The notes under the pieces were generated by a model. That model had not been told where the DNA came from and searched no databases. It saw nothing but the letters and a program-made list of their open reading frames with translations. A stretch of 64,000 nt of DNA from Acanthosoma haemorrhoidale (lineage: Eukaryota > Arthropoda > Insecta > Hemiptera > Acanthosomatidae): NCBI GenBank assembly GCA_930367205.1, contig OV884012.1:56999239-57063238 (forward strand), read 5' to 3'. Positions 57,107 through 64,000 of the stretch are shown piece after piece. The position numbers and the translations under genes are program-made. Each line of letters begins with the position of its first letter. Position 1 is the first letter of the stretch.

Positions 57107-59590
57107 ACAATATTTTAATTGGTTCTGTAAGTACTAAGAATATATTTAAATTTAACACATGAATAGTTAAATATTACACTAATTATATATAGATTTAAAT
57201 GTTTTGTTAAATATTTCTTTTATTAAAGTATTATATTACAATCATGAGATATTCGATTATATTTATATGTATAATAAATTGTTTTCATTAATATGTTTTT
57301 TCTTTTAATTAAACTTGAGTATTATAATTTTTTTTTTTCATACAATTATAATAAAATAGTCCTTTCCAAGGTATTAATACTTATAAAAAGATGTTAACGT
57401 ATATGTATTTGCACTTTTGGTTGTTCAAACTTCAATCTTTCCAAAACATTCTTTTTGAAATATATCAACAACAGCCAATGCTCTGTTTGTTCTGGCATAT
57501 CATCAGGACTACAACTTGGAAACAAGATACATATATCTTGTTCTTAATATCTTATATTAACAATAATAGATGTATATACCTTGTTCTTAAATGTAGTTAT
57601 ATCTACATCTTTTTTACAAATTGTAGTGTTGATGATGCCTTGGCATGGGAAACATTGACTGTAGATGATTAATTGTCAATAAAAAGAATGTTTTGGGGAG
57701 ACTGAAGCTTAAACAACCCAAAGCGGAAATATAATAAAATGTTTCGCATTTTATGATTTTTTTAAAAATAAAACAGAAATCTTTGATTTGTTTTCACTCC
57801 TTTATCTACCTGTTCTGGTCTTCACCCTGTGTGATCAAGAGATGGGATTTGGTATAGAGAGCTTAATTGACATTGCAAGACTGAAAAAATACTGCCATCT
57901 CCATGAAACATTACTTAAAATAAATGTTTTGATCTCAATGAAGTATGATTAAAGATGTTGACATTTTTATTATTAATGCGTAATTTGTTTTAAGCATCTT
58001 TTAACTACAATTACAAGAACATAAAATTCTGTTTGAGTTGATTTCAACACATGATTTCTGTAATCATATTTTATATAATAGTACATACCTGCTGGATGAT
58101 ATGGAAACAAGATATATATATCATGTTCTTAATCTATTATATTAACTACAATAAATGTACATACCTTGTCCTTAATTGTAGATATATCTACATCTTTTTT
58201 ACAAATTGTAGTCTTGAAGATGCCTTGACACGGGAAACATTGACTGAAGATGATATATTTTCAATAAAAAGAATCTAGGGTCTTAAATCAATTAAATTTG
58301 AAAAATATAAATATTGTATTATCATATTGAGTTGTTTATCATATTAATGATCTTGATTTCTGGGTTGATAATATGTATCCAGAGTTACTTACTTATAATA
58401 ACTTAATTTTTTTCATCAGGATTTCATAAATATTCCAAACAAAAATTGACATACAATATAACATGAATCAACAATATTGTGGGGAGAAACGGAAGATTGG
58501 TTATTTCATTGAAAAATTGACATAGGTTACTCAATTTGCCAACCTTAGTAAGTGACTAACCGAATAATTTTGCTTTTATGGCTTTCTTGTTTTTTCAAAA
58601 CCAGAAACCCATTGTTATCACCACTGTGTCATTGGTATTAATAATGCCATATTATTTCTTAATAATTATCGGCCAAAGAAAAAATAATAGCACGGGGATC
58701 TACACATCAAAATAGGCTATTTAATATTATTATTTGAACTTCAATTCCTTGGGGTACATATAACCCCCCCCCCCAAGTGCCTTCTGCTATCCTGATCTTG
58801 CCTCATTGTCTTAATTATTTAGTGTTAATGGGTTGATATTATTTTCCGCATTTTGGGAACTTTATGTGTCCCAAGCTGAACTTCAATGCAAATTTCATAA
58901 ATAGATCAAGCAGGGGCTGCACAAAAACCTTTTGCTGTAAATGGAACATTGGATTGTCCTTAATCCTTTACAAAGGCTGATAGTATATTTTTTATTTGGG
59001 AATTAGGGTGAAAATTATCAATACTTATTTGCAAACAAGGTTATTAATAAATACAACCATTGAAAGAATTCTATTTGACCTGGATCTTGTTTCGGGATTA
59101 CAATTTGGCATGATTGCCTGTGGAATTTCTGTTGTCAACAGCACCCTGCTCAATGAAGGCAGAATATGAATCTCAATACATCTTTAGATACTCAGAACTT
59201 GAATGCTGATGGTACTTCCAAAGCAGCAGCAAATGTATGTTGATGAAACTGGTTAAGATGTGAAAGGAGAAAAAATATAGGAAAAACCCTGTTTTGAAAA
59301 GCATAGAAAATGATTAACAAATAAAACAATCAGTGTTATCTATGTAATGTTTATTTTCAAACCTACAGCAATGATTTGATTCCATAAGATGAACACCGAG
59401 GAACTTATCTTTAAAAAGATTTGTAAATAATAATTGTTAGATAAAAAAAAATTGTTTATTTTTTTCTGTCCTGGGTTCGGAATTTATACGAAGTTAGTTA
59501 AAATAACAAGAATTATTATGAATAAATATTATAAACATTATTTTTAATTATTGACAGTAAGGAAAAGAAATAAATTGAAAATTATAAACA
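57107..59590. other. Intergenic region between COPA and mRpS33 (convergent genes)
   Basis: AT-rich. It contains a diverged duplication (57518-57689 and 58102-58275) and a poly-C run at about 58766-58774. No further gene is recognised. Confidence 0.6.
57518..58275 (+). repeat. Diverged direct repeat downstream of COPA, retroelement-end-like
   Basis: Units 57518-57689 and 58102-58275 align along about 172 bp: GGAAACAAGATA, ATATCTACATCTTTTTTACA, AATTGTAGT, TTGA-GATGCCTTG, GGGAAACATTGACTG, and CAATAAAAAGAAT. The TGAAGATG-CC...GG-GAAACATTGAC plus AATAAA pattern recalls the terminal motif seen at 12.5 kb. The small open frames here share FTNCS(V/L)(D/E)DAL but are probably incidental. Confidence 0.65.
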
Positions 59591-59596
59591 TTTATT
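59591..59596 (-). terminator. mRpS33 poly(A) signal
   Basis: TTTATT on the plus strand is AATAAA on the minus strand, about 47 nt past the mRpS33 stop codon. Confidence 0.7.
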
Positions 59597-59642
59597 GATA
59601 TGTACAATTACTATTAAATAAAAACTATGGTAATATAACAGT

Positions 59643-62331
59643 TCATTCTTTCTTTTTCTTTTCTCTACCCCAAATTCTCTTGCCTCTAAGTGCACGAAGC
59701 CTTTCCATTTCTTCCTGGAAATCTTTGTGTTCATCTCGATACAAACCGTAATTTCGTAAGTGATCCATTAATACATTCAACTGCTCATACCTTGGATAAT
59801 AAGCATCAGTCTTTTCAGGATTTTTTTGGATGGGCTGCTCACTCATCAACCGTACAACCTGCAGAGAATGAAATCAATTCTTAATAGAAAAGTTATTGTG
59901 AACCGAAACAAAAAAAATTACAAACCTAATTTCTTGCTGTCATAAATTTATAATACAAAGAAATTTGTCCCTTATGATTATCCTACCATAGCACAACACT
60001 GTACATATATGGTGGATTAAGATAAAACATAACAATAAATAAAAAAATACATAAAAGAATGAAAATGGTTAATTTTCTATAGTAATTGTGCCAAAGTATC
60101 ATAAGTTTAAAAGCAGGAAAATTGGTAAGAGAGGGCACATGCATAGATTGACTCAGAGGAAGGATGAAATTACAGAAAGGAAGATAATATGGTGAGTAAA
60201 TAAGATTATGAATAATTAAACTGAAGAAAAGTAATTAGGATATAAATATTCGGAGAGATAGGGACCATTTATGAGAAGTTTGGAGTTTCACAGGTGGATT
60301 AAAAATCAAAGAAGGCTGATCTATGGGAAGGTTGGATATTGATATCTGATTTGAATTGGAATATTGTAAAGATACGAAAGGATTTTAGCCATTAAAATCC
60401 AATAGAGGGAGGAACCCAAGGAAGTATTCTTGATGGACTGAAGGGTATAACCATCCCAACTCAGTTTAAGACTGAGAAATAAGGAGTCCCCTAGGGATCC
60501 CAAGTATAAATTCTAGAAAACAATTCATCAGGCGCTCAACTCATCTCAAAATCCTCATAGAGGCCACCATACACCAAATAGCCATTGTAAAATTGTGGCT
60601 AGACCAGAGAGTTGGCATGTTAGATGTGGGAGAAGGTGGGAACAATTAAGCATTTTGAGCGTGGGCATAGATCAATGGATGATTTGGGATATGTGGTCTT
60701 CCTAGGAAAGGATTTGATCCTAGATCTAAACTTCTAAGTTTATACTGAGGAGAAAAAATTAATAAGGAAGTCGATTGTAAAGTTAGATACGTCACTTAAG
60801 GATTTCAAAAAGACATCTCAGCCAATGACGATTGCTTTGCATCCTGAATCAATAGGTATTACAGCTTATGAGTTGTGTTGGATAGATGGTTATAGGTCAT
60901 CAATGTAGGGCCAGAATGTGCCAGTTTGATGTATACTCATACATTCAATTAAAAAGACCTGCATTTTGGCTAAATATCAATTAAGTTTCAAACAAAAAGA
61001 GTTATTCAAATTTCTTTGTACAATTAGGGTCAAATTCCTTGCCAAAAGATTGTTCATTTATAGGATACTTGTCCAAATGCGAATTATAAGTTATTCCACG
61101 ACTTCAAAAATGGATTTTAAAGCTTAGAATCAAATGCTTAACTTTGTTACATCTTACAAACCCTATTTTTAAGCTTGCTAATTGTAATACAGTACGTTTT
61201 AATCCACTCTATAACCTATAGCTACAAATGCTACTTCAGCTTACATATTACTTGCTGAAATCTACATATGGGAATAAATAATCTGTCTCTTTTTTTTTTC
61301 AACCTTTAACTAATCAAAATTATTGATATTTCTTATTCCGCTATCTTCCTTTTAATATTATGCATGGAGCTGCAGTTTCTACAATCAGTTCTAGTAGAGC
61401 ACCACAGGCCTTGATGAAATATTACACATTACTGTGAAGACTATATTTAGAATTTTATAAGTATTAAGCTCAACACTTTGCATAATACTGAGGGAGGGGA
61501 GAGAGTCTTCATCTCGACTGTTTACTTCGATACCCAATTGAAATCAACATAAGCTAAAAAATAGGATATACAAAAATAAATCCATAAGTTGTGTAAAAAT
61601 GAAACTGAACATAGAAAAGTTAACTAAATAAGACAAAATTAACAAATAATATAAAGAAAGTAAAAAGAATACAAAACAATAGTAAAAAAATCGAACTATC
61701 ACAAAGTTCAGCATTCTAAACTCATTTAAATACATTGTTTACTTATATAAACAAACAAATGAAGTAGGTGTTGTATTCATAAACATAAGCTGACCTAAAT
61801 TACTTGCCTAGGGAACACCTGATACAGGACTGAATGGTTCAGTAATATTCAATATTATTCAGGCTACTTAATTTATTGAAACATAACATGATCTAGTTAT
61901 TTACATAGGAAAATGTCATATAAAACCAAAATCCTTTCCTTGTAAGTAAATAAGAGCCTTAACTCCAATTCTTGTGCAACTACCTCCAGGAAATTGATTG
62001 AAATGCAATGTAATCACAAGTAGACATTGCCTGGATATAGTTAATAATATGAGACTATTTTTGTGTACAGTATCTTATAAAACATTTCTGAGCAAGATGG
62101 TAGAGATTGGTCTATAATTAGAATGTAATTTGTATTGCTATTCACAACAATTGGAACCATTTTACCTTCTTACTAATAATAAGGGCAGCTGGTAATTTAG
62201 AACCACATATTTACCTTCATCGATTTACTAGTAGTTGGTCTTGTAACATCACCAAATATTTTATTTTTCAGATAATTCATTCTTACAGAATATTTAGTTG
62301 GGAGTTTCATTAACTCTTTATATTTCGACAT
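59643..62331 (-). CDS. mRpS33: Mitochondrial ribosomal protein S33 (mS33), 2 exons, 110 aa
   Basis: Role (known): component of the mitochondrial small ribosomal subunit. Seen: exon 1 62331-62215 (MSKYKELMKLPTKYSVRMNY, then IFGDVTRPTTSKSMK, donor AAG|GTAAAT) and exon 2 59858-59643 (acceptor CTGCAG|GTTGTACGG: VVRLMSEQP, YYPRYEQLN, YGLYRDEHKDFQEEMERLRA, LRGK and a lysine-rich end) join in phase 0. Family hallmarks are IFG-VTRPT-SKSMKVV, YYP-Y--L, GLYRDEH-DF-EE--RL-LRGK. Human MRPS33 is 106 aa, so this is complete. The gene is convergent with COPA. The 2.36-kb intron carries a copy of repeat R4. The N-terminus is basic and may act as a mitochondrial import signal. Confidence 0.96.
59859..62214 (-). 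other. mRpS33 intron
   Basis: AT-rich. It includes repeat R4 copy 2 (about 60340-60880). No nested exon set was seen. Confidence 0.8.
60340..60880. repeat. Dispersed repeat R4, copy 2
   Basis: A decayed, more AT-rich copy of 16345-16990 in the same orientation (see that entry for shared blocks). It has no open frame of note. Confidence 0.6.
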
Positions 62332-62700
62332 TGTTTTATTGTTTACAGTTCACACTGAATACTCAAATAAAAATCTTCCAGGAAAGAATTAAGACGGAAA
62401 CCGTGTTCTTAATTTATTTGTTATTTACAAGGGAAGGTTATAGTTTAGCTACCTTCAAAATGCCATAGAGGTAAACTTTCCGTTACGTTAGCCGCTTGTG
62501 TTTTTCAAACACCGATAGCCCCATCTACCTCACAAGTGCATTCCCAAATTTTACTTTTTTTTTTCTCCTGGGGATTCAATTTTTTTATTAAATAAACAAG
62601 AACATTAAACAGTAATAACTTAGTATAAAACATTAAAAATAATTTATTACATATTGTAGAAGGTCAAATGGTTTTAAAAAATTTTCCTACGTACTAAAAC
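62332..62700. promoter_or_regulatory. Region upstream of mRpS33, presumed promoter
   Basis: Immediately 5' of the mRpS33 start. A mixed-composition stretch at 62440-62540 stands out from the AT-rich flanks. No specific motif can be supported. Confidence 0.35.
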
Positions 62701-62704
62701 AAAA

Positions 62705-63735
62705 CCTCCATGCCATCCTTTTGTCGAGGGGAAGCCTAAATAACTTACTGGCTCGGTTACAGGAAGAGGAATGGAAACTAGTGGTCAGGACTTGCGGCAG
62801 AGGGTAAAGGTAATCTGGGTACATTTTGCTTCATTAAATTTAACCCACCATTGGTTGCACCAATACTCAATCTTATCAAGGTGTTTTTGAAGGCTATGTG
62901 ATGCTATATCAAGGTCTGAGTGGGATTACAAGACTCCAGTGTCGTCTGCGAATGTGGCCAAGAAGGTATTGGGGGTAGAAGGGCATCAGCGGTGTATAGG
63001 TTATAGAGAAAGGGACCCAGGACACAGCCCTGTGGAACTCTTGCTTTTATGGGATAGTAGTTAGAATTTTCTAAGTCACAGTGGACATGGAAGAATCGGT
63101 TTGAATAGTTGGACTGTAGGATTAGGAAAAGGGTTTGCGGTAAATATCTTTTGAGCTTGTAAAGTAAGCCTGCACCAACGACCTGTGCCGAACCCTGTCA
63201 AAAGCTTGAGCTATGTCCAGAAAAGCAGCAGTGCCATACTGTTTGGTTTGAAGGTCTGAGCACATGTGATCAACTACGCCAAGGCCTTGCTGAGCAGTGG
63301 AATGTCGTAAACCAAACTGGTAAGTAGGAAAAAGGTTTTTGGATTCAACAATTGGAAGTAGACGTTTTAATAGGAGTTTTTCAAATAGTTTTGAGAAGAT
63401 AGGGAGTAGGCTAATTGGACGGTAAGATGAGGCGTCATTGGGTGGTTCACTGGTTATAGCGAATATAACAATAATGAAATCTTTCCAGAGGAGAGAAAAG
63501 TGCGTCGTTTGGATAATGCAATTTTTAATTGTGAGTGAACATAAATGTGCACTATTAATGCTACGCAACCATGAGAACGCCCAATGTGGCATATTGCCTG
63601 ACTCGATTAGCGCAATAGCATCACTAGTGAAACCATCCGGAACGCAATTAACTGTGGAGATCAGGACATTATGTGGGAATTTAAGACAGCAAGCAAGACG
63701 GTTAAAATGTATCAAGTACTTGCTCATTATGTGAA
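62705..63735 (-). pseudogene. LINE-B reverse transcriptase, decayed and truncated copy
   Basis: Minus-strand reading from about 63727 gives NDASSYRPISLLPIFSKLFE, LLKRLLPIVESKNLF, FGLRHSTAQQG and AAFLDIAQAFDRVRHRSLV (RT blocks through motif A) in an open frame ending at 63122. After a frameshift near 63160 it reads YYPIKARVPQGCVLGPFLYN (motif B, first Gly replaced by Arg), then FADDTGV (catalytic box, in another frame), and ends in VSYLGF-like sequence at about 62705. It aligns with 30665-31030 of the LINE-B insertion. Both ends are lost and no target duplication was found, so it is older than that copy. Confidence 0.82.
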
Positions 63736-64000
63736 TGAATTGTGTTAAAAAGCGGAAATAAACAATTTTTCAAAGTGCTGGCAAAATCATTTTATATGAC
63801 TTGATATATATGTTACTCGCCTAGAATATTTTGCTAATTTAATGGAAAATATTTTGATTTTTGCACCGGTAAAGAGGCTTTCAAATCAATTCAAGGGGTA
63901 AAGTTTTGTTTTGTTGAAAAAAAAAGTCGGTATTACTATTTTAATGCCTTTCACAATATTTAGTTTTCTGTAAAATTACTGCGTTAAATTAACAACGCAT
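63736..64000. other. Right edge, nothing recognised
   Basis: AT-rich, no open frame or repeat match seen. Confidence 0.6.

Noticed and set aside
1..64000. CRISPR array, operon, phage or other prokaryotic system
   Set aside because: Spliced eukaryotic genes, poly(A) signals and LINEs throughout; the repeats found are not regularly spaced.

Overview
The window looks like nuclear DNA of an arthropod, most likely an insect. It is AT-rich, its genes are split by GT-AG introns from under 100 bp to 41 kb, and it carries several generations of non-LTR (LINE) retrotransposon debris. Order-level placement (perhaps a hemipteroid insect) is a guess; nothing in the sequence proves it. I see no prokaryotic features, CRISPR array, rRNA or convincing tRNA.

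Four protein-coding genes can be read with intact reading frames across all splice junctions. (1) GOPC/PIST/CAL, a Golgi PDZ and coiled-coil adaptor, runs on the minus strand from its start at 53087 to its stop at 1200: ten coding exons, 549 aa. (2) Inside its 41-kb intron 2, on the opposite strand (40626-48823), lies a nine-exon gene for a 699-aa protein that I do not recognise; it has a likely signal peptide, extended coiled coil and about ten N-glycosylation sequons. (3) COPA, the alpha subunit of the COPI coat (53396-57028, plus strand, 1210 aa), is uninterrupted by introns and sits head-to-head with GOPC across a 308-bp shared promoter region. (4) mRpS33/MRPS33, a mitochondrial small-subunit ribosomal protein (62331 to 59643, minus strand, 2 exons, 110 aa).

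Layout: 1-9.3 kb holds GOPC exons 10 to 3 with small introns plus one GC-rich repeat (7.37-8.12 kb). 9.3-50.4 kb is GOPC intron 2. It contains a frameshifted pseudogene (10.7 kb), many repeats, two datable LINE insertions with clean target-site duplications (LINE-A at 27.3-28.65 kb, LINE-B at 29.93-31.05 kb), a short LINE-A tail with its own duplication (39.03-39.24 kb), and then the nested gene. 50.4-53.4 kb has GOPC exons 2 and 1 and the bidirectional promoter. 53.4-57.1 kb is COPA. 57.1-59.6 kb is intergenic with a diverged duplication. 59.6-62.3 kb is mRpS33, whose intron carries a repeat copy. The last 1.7 kb has a further decayed LINE-B reverse transcriptase.

Functionally, GOPC and COPA both act at the Golgi and probably share regulatory DNA containing two TGACGT cores. 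The nested protein looks like secretory-pathway cargo. I found no undescribed enzymatic or defence system. The most interesting items are the nested secreted coiled-coil gene, the GOPC/COPA pairing with an intronless COPA, a PDZ-ligand-like C-terminus on a PDZ protein, and a LINE copy with an internal inversion that fits twin priming, with a paralogous empty site elsewhere in the window.
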